DNA of 13,715 bases, from positions 1 through 13,715 of the forward strand of contig CAZWSC010000103.1 of NCBI GenBank assembly GCA_964636385.1. Direction: 5' to 3'. Numbering within the stretch: position 1 is the stretch's first letter; each line of letters opens with the position of its first letter. Under the pieces are notes generated by a model that was given only the letters and a program-made list of their open reading frames with translations, did no database searches and had not been told where the DNA came from. Positions 1-5,782 of the stretch are shown here, one piece after another. The stretch is from CAZWSC01 sp964636385. GTDB taxonomy: Bacteria; Eisenbacteria; RBG-16-71-46; CAIMUX01. The position numbers and the translations under genes are program-made.

Positions 1-279
1 AGAGAGGAGGGTGTGGCATGAGATAAGGGCAGCGTGATCGGAGGTCCGGCATGTTCCGGACGGGAGAAGTGCGGGGTTGGGTGGTCGCTCAGGCCCCCCA
101 CGGTGGAAGCTTCCCCAGGCAACAGATGCAGTCTTGGGTCCAGAAGGTTCAGAGTTGATCCACCCGGGGCCAGTTGGTAGCTTGCGTTCAGTCCAGACGT
201 GATACACAGGCAGTGCCGCACCGCTAGGCCAGGTCGGTGGCAGGGGAGGAAGCAGGCCATAGAGACATGGAGGTTACAG

Positions 280-915
280 ATGGGAACACGGACGCGTTCG
301 ATTATGGCAATGGCGGCCGTTGGGGTTCTGTCCGCCGTGATACTGGTTCAGCCTGCTTGTGCCGGCCGGAGTGTGTCCGGAGGGGTACAACTGGTGGCCG
401 GCGATCTCCTGGATAAGGCAGCCGGGGACTATCGGCTCGGACTTGGCTTCAACTTCACCGGCAACGCCGAGCTGACACGCACCCTGGACCTTCGTGCCGA
501 TCTCGGTTTCCGGTGGTACGAGGGTAAGCTCGCCCGGATTGGAGAAGAAGGTGCCGTACCCGACCTGGGCGGAACTCCGGGACACAGGATCGACGGACTG
601 CGGATGATGCCCGCCGCCCTGAGCCTTGTGTACCGGTTCGAGGACTGGTCCCGGGGCCGTTTCTGGATCCCGTATGCGGCGGCCGGATTCGGCTTCTACG
701 ATCTGCGCGCATCTTTCGCCGATGATGACGGCGTGCGGGCGTACAACAATGTGTACAGGCCCGGCTGGAACGCCAGGATCGGCGTGCAGTTCCACCGCAC
801 ATCCGGGCTCTTCGTGACCGTGGAGTCGGCGGTTAACCTGTTGGATCTGCCCGGCGCATGGACCCCCAGCTACGATCTTGCGTTCGGGATCGGGGCATTG
901 CTCCCCAGGCGCTGA
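280..915 (+). CDS. Outer-membrane beta-barrel-like exported protein
   Basis: The 211-residue product has a clear Sec signal peptide: basic MGTRTR, a hydrophobic core at residues 8-23, and an ACA cleavage motif ending at residue 28. The mature part has alternating hydrophobic/polar stretches rich in aromatic residues and glycine (for example LGLGFNFTG, LRADLGFRWY, PYAAAGFGFYDLR, ARIGVQFHR), typical of small outer-membrane beta-barrels. No catalytic motif is visible. I chose ATG 280 because GGAGG lies 6 nt upstream (269-273) and the signal peptide starts there; the in-frame ATG at 199 would add 27 arginine-rich residues with no signal character. It is followed after 2 nt by the SpoIID-like gene, so the two are probably co-translated. 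The barrel assignment rests on sequence texture, not a named family match. Transport or structural roles are both possible. Confidence 0.65.
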   Translation: MGTRTRSIMAMAAVGVLSAVILVQPACAGRSVSGGVQLVAGDLLDKAAGDYRLGLGFNFTGNAELTRTLDLRADLGFRWYEGKLARIGEEGAVPDLGGTPGHRIDGLRMMPAALSLVYRFEDWSRGRFWIPYAAAGFGFYDLRASFADDDGVRAYNNVYRPGWNARIGVQFHRTSGLFVTVESAVNLLDLPGAWTPSYDLAFGIGALLPRR

Positions 916-917
916 CC

Positions 918-2204
918 GTGCTCCGCCGGATTACGGCGGCAGGCAGGCCACCTGTCAGCCGGACTGGAGTCCCGGCCATTCTCTCTGCGTTAATCGCGGG
1001 GAGCCTTCTTGCACCCGCATGCACGCATGCGTCCGGAATCCCCCTCATCGATGTCGGAGTCCTTGAGAACGCTTCGGAGATCGCTGTGAGCAGCGACGAT
1101 GTGTGGTACCTCGGTATCCAGGGCTCGGGATTGCGGCCCACACGCATGGATCCCATGGAATCCTGGATCCTTCGGAACGCCGGTGGAAAGGTGCGCGTGC
1201 TTGACTCCCGGGGGCGCATTCGAGGTGAGATCACGGACACACTGTTCACGTACGCAGCCCGGGGGGGAGCGGGCATCCTGAGGCTGGGACACCGATCATA
1301 CAGGGGAGAAGTGCGCATATGGGCGGCTGCGCAAGGACTGACAGCGGTCAACGTTGTTGATGTCGAGTCATACCTGATGTCGGTGCTTCCACCGGAGATC
1401 GGGCCTCAGCCCGACTCCCGCAGCGAGGCCCTCAGGGCCCAGGCGGTCGCTGCCCGAAGCTATGTCCTGGCGATGCTCGAGCGCAGGCGGGACCGGGGAT
1501 TTGATGTCTTCCCGACCGTGGAGGATCAGGTCTACACCGGCGTAGAGAGCGAGCGGCCTGTCTGCACGCGGGCTGTTGAGGACACGAGGGGGATCGTCGC
1601 TGTTCACCACGGCAAACCGATCCGGGCCTTCTACCACTCAACCTGCGGAGGACACACAGCTTCCGTCCGGGAGGTATGGGATCGTCCCCCCGCACCGTAT
1701 CTGCGTCCGGTCAGGGACAGGACGCGCCGGGTGCAGGCATCCTTCTGCGCCATCTCTCCAGTGTTCAAGTGGCAGGAGGAGTGGACCGGTGAGGAGTTCG
1801 AGACAATGCTGGACAGGCACCTTCCCGGTGTTGTCAATGTCTGGGATCGATCCAGGTACGGTTCGCTGCACCGCATCGAGATCGCCGGGCGCTCCAAGTC
1901 CGGACGAGTGAGCTCACTGAAGATTCGGTTCGAGCGGGGGACCATCGAGCTGGCCGGAGACTCGATACGGAGGGCCATCCGCAGGCAGGGGGGAGCGGGT
2001 CTGCTCCGCAGTTCGCTGATCAGCCGGGTTGGCATGGAGAGATCCTCCCGGGGGATCGAGAGAGTGCGGATCTCGGGCCAGGGCTTCGGCCACGGTGTCG
2101 GGATGTGTCAGTACGGGGCCATGGGGATGGCCGAGGCAGGGTACTCCTATGACCAGATCATCCGCTTCTACTACAGGGGGGCGAAGCTCAGGAGGTTCTA
2201 CTAG
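918..2204 (+). CDS. SpoIID/LytB-domain protein (putative peptidoglycan lytic transglycosylase)
   Basis: The 428-residue protein has an N-terminal export signal (hydrophobic ILSALIAGSLLAPA, then a possible THA cleavage site). Its SpoIID domain spans roughly residues 145-420. Hallmarks are VESYLMSVLPPEIG (149-162), LRAQAVAARSYVLAM, AFYHSTCGGHTASVREVW, and the C-terminal GQGFGHGVGMCQYGAMGMA around His392. In Bacillus SpoIID the glutamate of the first motif is catalytic for cleaving denuded glycan strands; by analogy that is Glu160 here. Family members outside spore-formers (LytB/amidase-enhancer types) work on peptidoglycan, and nothing else here suggests sporulation. GTG 918 sits 2 nt after the upstream stop and puts the basic n-region next to the hydrophobic core. 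ATG 858 is in frame but overlaps the upstream gene by 58 nt and has no ribosome-binding site. It ends with TAG 1 nt before the GH3 gene. Confidence 0.88.
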   Translation: MLRRITAAGRPPVSRTGVPAILSALIAGSLLAPACTHASGIPLIDVGVLENASEIAVSSDDVWYLGIQGSGLRPTRMDPMESWILRNAGGKVRVLDSRGRIRGEITDTLFTYAARGGAGILRLGHRSYRGEVRIWAAAQGLTAVNVVDVESYLMSVLPPEIGPQPDSRSEALRAQAVAARSYVLAMLERRRDRGFDVFPTVEDQVYTGVESERPVCTRAVEDTRGIVAVHHGKPIRAFYHSTCGGHTASVREVWDRPPAPYLRPVRDRTRRVQASFCAISPVFKWQEEWTGEEFETMLDRHLPGVVNVWDRSRYGSLHRIEIAGRSKSGRVSSLKIRFERGTIELAGDSIRRAIRRQGGAGLLRSSLISRVGMERSSRGIERVRISGQGFGHGVGMCQYGAMGMAEAGYSYDQIIRFYYRGAKLRRFY

Positions 2205-2205
2205 C

Positions 2206-3801
2206 GTGCACCGATCACACGTGGTCCGGCCAGGCAGCTCCGGATGCCGCGGGCGCAATCCTGAGTTTACCATCAGCCCCTGGGTCCTTGGATTCCGAGG
2301 CCACAGGATCCCCGCCGGTTTCCGAGATGCTGCATCCAGTGGGAGTCTTGCCGGGATCATCCTCTTCCGGGACAACCTGGGCGGCAGCCTGGAGTCAGCA
2401 AGGGCCCTCGCAACAGAGCTGCGGGTCGCCTCACCAACGGGGAGGCCTTTCCTCCTCCTGGCAGACGAGGAGGGCGGCCTCATATCACAGACCACCGGGC
2501 TGCAGCTTCCCGGTGGCGGAGAGTGGCCGGCTGTTCCCACCCCCCGCGCACTCGGCAGGTCCGCCAGGCCTCTGGATGTACGGTGGGTCGGCGGGCTTCT
2601 GGGCAGGCGCCTCCGTTCCCTGGGCATCCGTCTTGCCATCGCTCCGTGCCTGGACCTGGACACCGAGGGGAGGAACCCGGTGATCGGCACGAGATCCTAT
2701 GGCAGTGATCCAGAACGGGTCGCCGAGCTGGGTTTCGCATTCGCCAGGGGACTGTCGGACGCAGGTGTGGGGTGTGTGTTCAAGCACTATCCGGGGCACG
2801 GAGGCACCGTGCTGGACAGTCACCTCGATCTGCCCACGATGGATCCAGCCGGATTCGAGATGCACGAGAAGCCGTTCAGGCTTGTTCTGAAGAAGGCCGC
2901 GGGGTTGCGGGCGGCACTCCTTATGCCCGCGCACGTCGACTGGGGCAGCGGGCTTGCCGCATCGCTCGATCCCGGTCTGCTCAGCCGTCCCCGCCGAATC
3001 ACGCGGGGGGTTCCTATTGTCACGGACGCGCTCGACATGGGTGCTGTCTCGCTGGATGAGGGGGCAGCCGAGGCTGCCCTGCTGGCGGGGAATGATCTGC
3101 TCCTGGTCGGTCGCGAGTGGGAGACAGGGCTCCGGGCTGTCGCGGCACTGCGGGAGCGAAGCCTGGAGGATCCGGTGGTGCGCAAGGCGTTGGCCCGTGC
3201 TGCGAGTCGTCTAGATCCGGTCTGGGGGCGCCTCGCACCCTCCGGCAGCCGCGGTATGCGCACCGCTCCGGCAGCGGAGGACAGGTCGAGGCTTCGTCGG
3301 CTGCACGTCAAGGCCCTGGCAGCCGATCGATCTCCTGCTCAACTGCCGGAGGGCGAGTGGCTCTGGCTCATTCCGGAAGGGTTGCCATCCTATGTGCGCC
3401 TCCAGGGATGGATTCCGCCGGGCGGGCGGAGAAGGGCCTGCGGCGAGGTGATCTGGATCCCGGGCCGGGCATCGCGCCCGTGGGCCGCAGGGATTGCCCG
3501 CAGGCTGCGGAGAGACCCCCGGCCCGTCATGCTCGTTACACTGTGGCGCGGCTCGCCACCTGACGAGGTCAGGGAGGTGTGGGAACCGCTCCTCGAGTTG
3601 CCGGGGCTGGCGGCGGTTGCCCATCTTCTGGACGATGTATGGCCCGGGCCGGGAGCGTTTGCGACATTGCAGACTTCAGGCCCGAGCCGGGAGTCTCTGG
3701 ATGCGCTCGCCACCGGGCTGAACGCCCCGGACGATTCCTGGATAGAAGGGCCTCAGTTCCGGCATTCTCCCGTTGACAGGTGGGTGTCGAATCTGGCCTA
3801 A
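2206..3801 (+). CDS. Glycoside hydrolase family 3 beta-N-acetylhexosaminidase (NagZ/YbbD-like)
   Basis: This 531-residue GH3 enzyme probably removes beta-linked N-acetylglucosamine from muropeptides during peptidoglycan turnover. In the TIM barrel I see LLADEEGG (from residue 83), LAPCLDLDTEGRNPVIGTRSYG, the family signature KHYPGHG at 193-199 followed by DSH at 204-206 (the Lys-His and His/Asp general acid region), and TDALDM with the nucleophile Asp at residue 274. After about residue 340 the sequence looks like a degenerate GH3 C-terminal alpha/beta domain (LHVKALA, VMLVTLW, SRESLDALA), longer than the single-domain E. coli NagZ and closer to two-domain YbbD types. No signal peptide is evident. 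GTG 2206 is preferred: it lies 1 nt after the SpoIID stop with GGAGG at 2191-2195. The upstream in-frame ATG 2029 would only read shadow sequence of the SpoIID gene. Confidence 0.9.
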   Translation: MHRSHVVRPGSSGCRGRNPEFTISPWVLGFRGHRIPAGFRDAASSGSLAGIILFRDNLGGSLESARALATELRVASPTGRPFLLLADEEGGLISQTTGLQLPGGGEWPAVPTPRALGRSARPLDVRWVGGLLGRRLRSLGIRLAIAPCLDLDTEGRNPVIGTRSYGSDPERVAELGFAFARGLSDAGVGCVFKHYPGHGGTVLDSHLDLPTMDPAGFEMHEKPFRLVLKKAAGLRAALLMPAHVDWGSGLAASLDPGLLSRPRRITRGVPIVTDALDMGAVSLDEGAAEAALLAGNDLLLVGREWETGLRAVAALRERSLEDPVVRKALARAASRLDPVWGRLAPSGSRGMRTAPAAEDRSRLRRLHVKALAADRSPAQLPEGEWLWLIPEGLPSYVRLQGWIPPGGRRRACGEVIWIPGRASRPWAAGIARRLRRDPRPVMLVTLWRGSPPDEVREVWEPLLELPGLAAVAHLLDDVWPGPGAFATLQTSGPSRESLDALATGLNAPDDSWIEGPQFRHSPVDRWVSNLA

Positions 3802-3802
3802 T
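3773..3802 (+). promoter_or_regulatory. Sigma70-type promoter for tRNA-Asp
   Basis: A perfect -35 hexamer TTGACA (3773-3778) is followed by an 18-nt spacer and CCTAAT (3797-3802, four of six consensus bases). The -35 lies in the final codons of the GH3 gene and the -10 includes its TAA stop. Initiation near 3809 would place the start about 10 nt before the mature tRNA. Confidence 0.55.
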
Positions 3803-3818
3803 CGGAATCTCTTGCCAA

Positions 3819-3892
3819 GGGGTTGTAGTTCAGTTGGTCAGAACGCTGGCCTGTCAAGCCAGAGGCCGCGGGTTCAAGTCCCGTCAACCCCG
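3819..3892 (+). tRNA. tRNA-Asp (anticodon GTC)
   Basis: A full cloverleaf can be folded by eye. The acceptor arm is GGGGTTG (3819-3825) with CAACCCC (3885-3891). The D arm is GTTC/GAAC (3828-3831 with 3841-3844). The anticodon arm is CTGGC/GCCAG around loop CTGTCAA, giving anticodon GTC at 3853-3855. The T arm is GCGGG/CCCGT around TTCAAGT. The discriminator base is G (3892), as expected for tRNA-Asp. CCA is not encoded (the next bases are CAC). It lies 17 nt after the GH3 stop and has its own promoter and terminator. Confidence 0.97.
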
Positions 3893-3896
3893 CACG

Positions 3897-3928
3897 AAGC
3901 GCCTCCCGGTCTTCCGGGGGGCGCTTTT
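3897..3928 (+). terminator. Intrinsic terminator after tRNA-Asp
   Basis: A 13-bp stem (3897-3909 with 3914-3926, one G-T pair, otherwise complementary) closes on a TCTT loop and ends in TTTT (3925-3928). It begins 4 nt after the mature tRNA end. It lies between convergent units, but the upstream flank has no A-run, so termination is best supported on the plus strand. Confidence 0.85.
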
Positions 3929-3955
3929 CCATGGCTGATATGAGCGCCTCGCGCC

Positions 3956-4966
3956 TCACTTCCCGAGGAAGCGCCTCTCGAACTCCTCCTGCCGTTTCTC
4001 CCGGTGCTCACGGACAAGCTCGTCCCTCCGGGCTTCAGCCTCCTCGGTGAGGGCCCCCACGACGGGGTCGTCCGCGTAGGTGTGGTCAAGGGCTGCGTTT
4101 CTGGAATGGAACGAACGGATCTTCCGATCACTGCCAAGTACGAGGGCGAGGCGGCCCAGGTATTCGCCCTTCATCCCCGTCTGGTTGACGATCGTCTCTC
4201 TCACCTTCGAGGCCTGAGGCCTCCAGGCTGCCCACTGGCCATACAGGGCAACATCGATATCGCCCACCTCCAGGAGGAAGCTGTCCGTAGCGGCGGGGGA
4301 CATCTGGGACATCAGGACTACCAGATCCGCCTTCTCCCTCAGCGCCGGGATCAGATCCCGGGCCTTTGTTCGCGGATCCTCGAACGCGAAGCTGACTCCC
4401 TCCGGCGGTTTGATTCCTGCGAACTCGTCAGCACCCATGAGGCAGAAGACGGCGACACGCACTCCTTCCCTGGAGAAGATCATGTACTGCTCGCCAATTG
4501 GCCTGGTCTCGCCGCCGGCCTTGAAAGATACATTGGAGGATATGATAGGGATCTCGCCGCTCTGGAGGAAAGTCGCAAACTGCGGCCAGGCGCTCAGCTC
4601 CATCGGTCCAACACCGACGGCGTGGACGTTCATCGCCTGAAAAGCCTTCCACAGGAAACCGGTGACGAACTCCCCCGACACCTCGTCTTCCTTGGTGAAG
4701 TCGCCGAGATCCAGGTGGAGATAGGGGGTACCGGATTCCTCCAGAGACTTGACAACCTGGGACCTCCGGGGCAGTCCCCCCCTGGGTATGCGGCAGCCAC
4801 AGGGTGTCAGATCCCCGCGCAGCGAGCCAAAGGAGACGATCTCCAGAACATCCGCTTCGGGGGCGCCGGCCGCAGCTTCATCCGGCATGAACGGGATCCC
4901 CACCGCAAGGGCGGTGAAGAGTGCTGGAATTGCAATCAAGGTGCGCCGATCCGGCATGCCGATCAT
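3956..4966 (-). CDS. Exported UshA-like metallophosphatase-fold protein with CGC motif, metal ligands lost
   Basis: The 336-residue product has a signal peptide (residues 1-33, AAA before Gly34). The rest follows the 5'-nucleotidase/UshA N-domain order, but the ligands are substituted. The usual NDxHG becomes GSLRG (47-51). The Asp of the AGD motif is kept (LDLGD, Asp89). GNHE becomes GPME (120-123). The later His motifs become SQM (Gln221) and GQW (Gln244). Between strand 1 and GGL (63-65) lies P-C56-G-C58. I recall bacterial UshA-like proteins with a CGC or seleno-cysteine motif at this place, which this resembles; I could not check. A phosphatase role is therefore unlikely, and redox or binding roles are possible. 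The last 40 residues are a charged helix. ATG 4964-4966 has AGGAGG 6 nt upstream. It is divergent from the beta-propeller gene. Confidence 0.75.
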   Translation of the reverse strand: MIGMPDRRTLIAIPALFTALAVGIPFMPDEAAAGAPEADVLEIVSFGSLRGDLTPCGCRIPRGGLPRRSQVVKSLEESGTPYLHLDLGDFTKEDEVSGEFVTGFLWKAFQAMNVHAVGVGPMELSAWPQFATFLQSGEIPIISSNVSFKAGGETRPIGEQYMIFSREGVRVAVFCLMGADEFAGIKPPEGVSFAFEDPRTKARDLIPALREKADLVVLMSQMSPAATDSFLLEVGDIDVALYGQWAAWRPQASKVRETIVNQTGMKGEYLGRLALVLGSDRKIRSFHSRNAALDHTYADDPVVGALTEEAEARRDELVREHREKRQEEFERRFLGK

Positions 4967-4992
4967 CGGTAGCCTCCTGTCCTGATGGCCAT

Positions 4993-5006
4993 CCTGTCGT
5001 GACAGG
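4993..5006. promoter_or_regulatory. Inverted repeat CCTGTC-GT-GACAGG (possible operator)
   Basis: Perfect 6-bp arms are separated by 2 nt. The repeat lies 27 nt before the start of the minus-strand UshA-like gene. A weak minus-strand promoter candidate overlaps just upstream (ATGACA at 5035-5040, GGTAAT at 5012-5017, 17-nt spacer). The placement suits an operator for that gene, but no regulator is encoded nearby. Confidence 0.3.
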
Positions 5007-5053
5007 TGAAGATTACCACACGGAAGGCGATCGCTGTCATGTCGGTGATGCGC

Positions 5054-5069
5054 CCGGTGACGTCACGGG
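5054..5069. promoter_or_regulatory. Palindrome centred on GTGACGTCAC (possible operator)
   Basis: GTGACGTCAC (5057-5066) is a perfect 10-bp palindrome, and it extends to 16 bp with one mismatched pair. It lies in the middle of the divergent intergenic region, upstream of both the minus-strand UshA-like gene and the plus-strand promoter at 5110. It could bind a dimeric regulator serving both genes, but in GC-rich DNA a palindrome of this size can also be chance. Confidence 0.3.
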
Positions 5070-5109
5070 TTCTGTGTCGGGACGAGGGAGGCCGCAGCTC
5101 CCATGCGTC

Positions 5110-5139
5110 CTGTCAATTCGGCGGGGAATGAGGTATAAT
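5110..5139 (+). promoter_or_regulatory. Sigma70-type promoter upstream of the beta-propeller gene
   Basis: A perfect TATAAT -10 (5134-5139) is preceded, after an 18-nt spacer, by CTGTCA (5110-5115, four of six bases of TTGACA). A TATAAT in such GC-rich DNA is notable. Initiation near 5146 would give a leader of roughly 178 nt before ATG 5324, beginning almost exactly where the foldable element starts. Confidence 0.5.
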
Positions 5140-5151
5140 CCCGCCCGTGGA

Positions 5152-5244
5152 GTTCGGACGGTGTGCCGGGCCGTTCTGCTCACCGGCTTCATCGCGAAGC
5201 GGTCCCGGGCAGTTCCGGACGGACAAAGGCCGGAGCACCCGAAC
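5152..5244 (+). ncRNA. Candidate structured leader RNA, unknown class
   Basis: Nested helices can be drawn by hand. They are GTTCGG/CCGAAC (5152-5157 with 5239-5244), GTGTGCCGG with CCGGAGCAC (5161-5169 with 5230-5238, one mismatch), CCGT/ACGG (5171-5174 with 5219-5222), CTG/CAG (5176-5178 with 5210-5212), and an apical GCTTC/GAAGC hairpin (5186-5190 with 5196-5200). This gives a rod of about 93 nt starting within a few bases of the predicted transcription start. I could not match it to SRP RNA, 6S RNA or any riboswitch consensus I know. It may be a 5' UTR control element or a small RNA; the fold has not been tested by calculation or comparison. Confidence 0.35.
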
Positions 5245-5323
5245 AGGATGAATAAGGGAACGTGAGCGACCCTGCGCGTCAGGAAGCTGCCCTTTCTCCC
5301 ATCTGTTCCAGGAGGTATCGGAC

Positions 5324-5764
5324 ATGAGCACGTTCAACCCATTCCCATTGACAATGGCCATCGTCTGCATCGCCTCGGTTTCCGCCCACGGCGCCGGCAA
5401 GGTTCTGGAGACCAGCCTGCCGGATCCGGGCGCCACGATCTCGGGTGAGGAGGTCTTCCGGGAGGAGAGTGGCCCGAGGGATCCGGATCTGTGCCCGGGC
5501 TGGCCTGTGTCTCTCGGCACGCCGGGTGCCGGCTTTCCCTACACCCCGACCCTCTACGACGTTACCGGCGACGGCCGTGCCGAGGTGTTCATGACGGGCG
5601 GGCACACGTTCGGTCTCACGGGAGATGGCGGGTTTCTCCCCGGCTGGCCGACCACGGAACACGCACACATGGGGTACGGCACGAATGGGCAGATGCCCGG
5701 CCCCTCGGTGGCCGACCTGACCGGAGACGGGACGGTGGCGGTCCTGTGGTCGCAGAGGGACTAG
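5324..5764 (+). CDS. 5' part of split FG-GAP/VCBS beta-propeller surface protein (ends at in-frame TAG)
   Basis: This 146-residue reading frame starts at ATG 5324, with AGGAGG 8 nt upstream (5310-5315). It has a short, weak signal peptide (hydrophobic TMAIVCIASVSA, then HGAG). It then contains two propeller blades with Asp-rich calcium-binding-type loops, DVTGDGRAE and DLTGDGTVA, each preceded by the PGWP motif repeated along this gene. The frame stops at TAG 5762-5764. The very next codons in the same frame continue the same protein, so this is the front of one gene and not an independent protein. Two blades without the rest are unlikely to form a stable propeller. If translation truly stops here, this is the exported remnant of a pseudogene. 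If TAG is read through or is an assembly error, it is the N-terminus of a roughly 608-residue protein. Confidence 0.7.
   Translation: MSTFNPFPLTMAIVCIASVSAHGAGKVLETSLPDPGATISGEEVFREESGPRDPDLCPGWPVSLGTPGAGFPYTPTLYDVTGDGRAEVFMTGGHTFGLTGDGGFLPGWPTTEHAHMGYGTNGQMPGPSVADLTGDGTVAVLWSQRD
5762..5764 (+). other. In-frame TAG stop splitting the propeller gene
   Basis: The frame reads GAC TAG TAT, with coding similarity continuing immediately on both sides (QRD, stop, YAGSSYMW). One base change from TAC or TAT (Tyr) would create it. Four other genes in the window end in TAG at sensible C-termini (SpoIID-like, radical SAM, acyltransferase, FKBP), so TAG is a normal stop in this genome and general recoding is not supported. 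Confidence 0.9.
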
Positions 5765-5782
5765 TATGCCGGATCCTCCTAC

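Noticed and set aside
1..198. Possible end of an upstream gene or a small gene at the left edge
   Set aside because: All three plus frames hit stops within 36 nt, no minus-strand start has a ribosome-binding site, and a TTGATC...TAGCTT pair (155-183) is too weak to call a promoter.
199..279. N-terminal extension of the barrel-like protein from ATG 199
   Set aside because: It has no ribosome-binding site and an arginine-rich stretch before the signal peptide; ATG 280 has GGAGG at the right distance.
4004..4972. 322-residue plus-strand open frame antisense to the UshA-like gene
   Set aside because: The minus strand has a good ribosome-binding site, a signal peptide and family motifs; the antisense frame has none of these.
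5152..5244. Identification of the leader as SRP RNA, 6S RNA or a guanidine-III riboswitch
   Set aside because: The apical loop lacks the SRP core, the length is too short for 6S, and the helix topology differs from guanidine-III despite a superficially similar 5' stretch.
5262..5327. A 21-codon GTG-started leader peptide whose TGA overlaps the propeller ATG (ATGA)
   Set aside because: Its purine-rich AAGGGA lies only 2 nt before the GTG, too close for normal initiation, and the peptide has no regulatory codon run.
5762..5764. TAG recoded as an amino acid (alternative code or pyrrolysine)
   Set aside because: SpoIID-like, radical SAM, acyltransferase and FKBP genes all end in TAG at proper family C-termini, and nothing suggests pyrrolysine use in a propeller protein.
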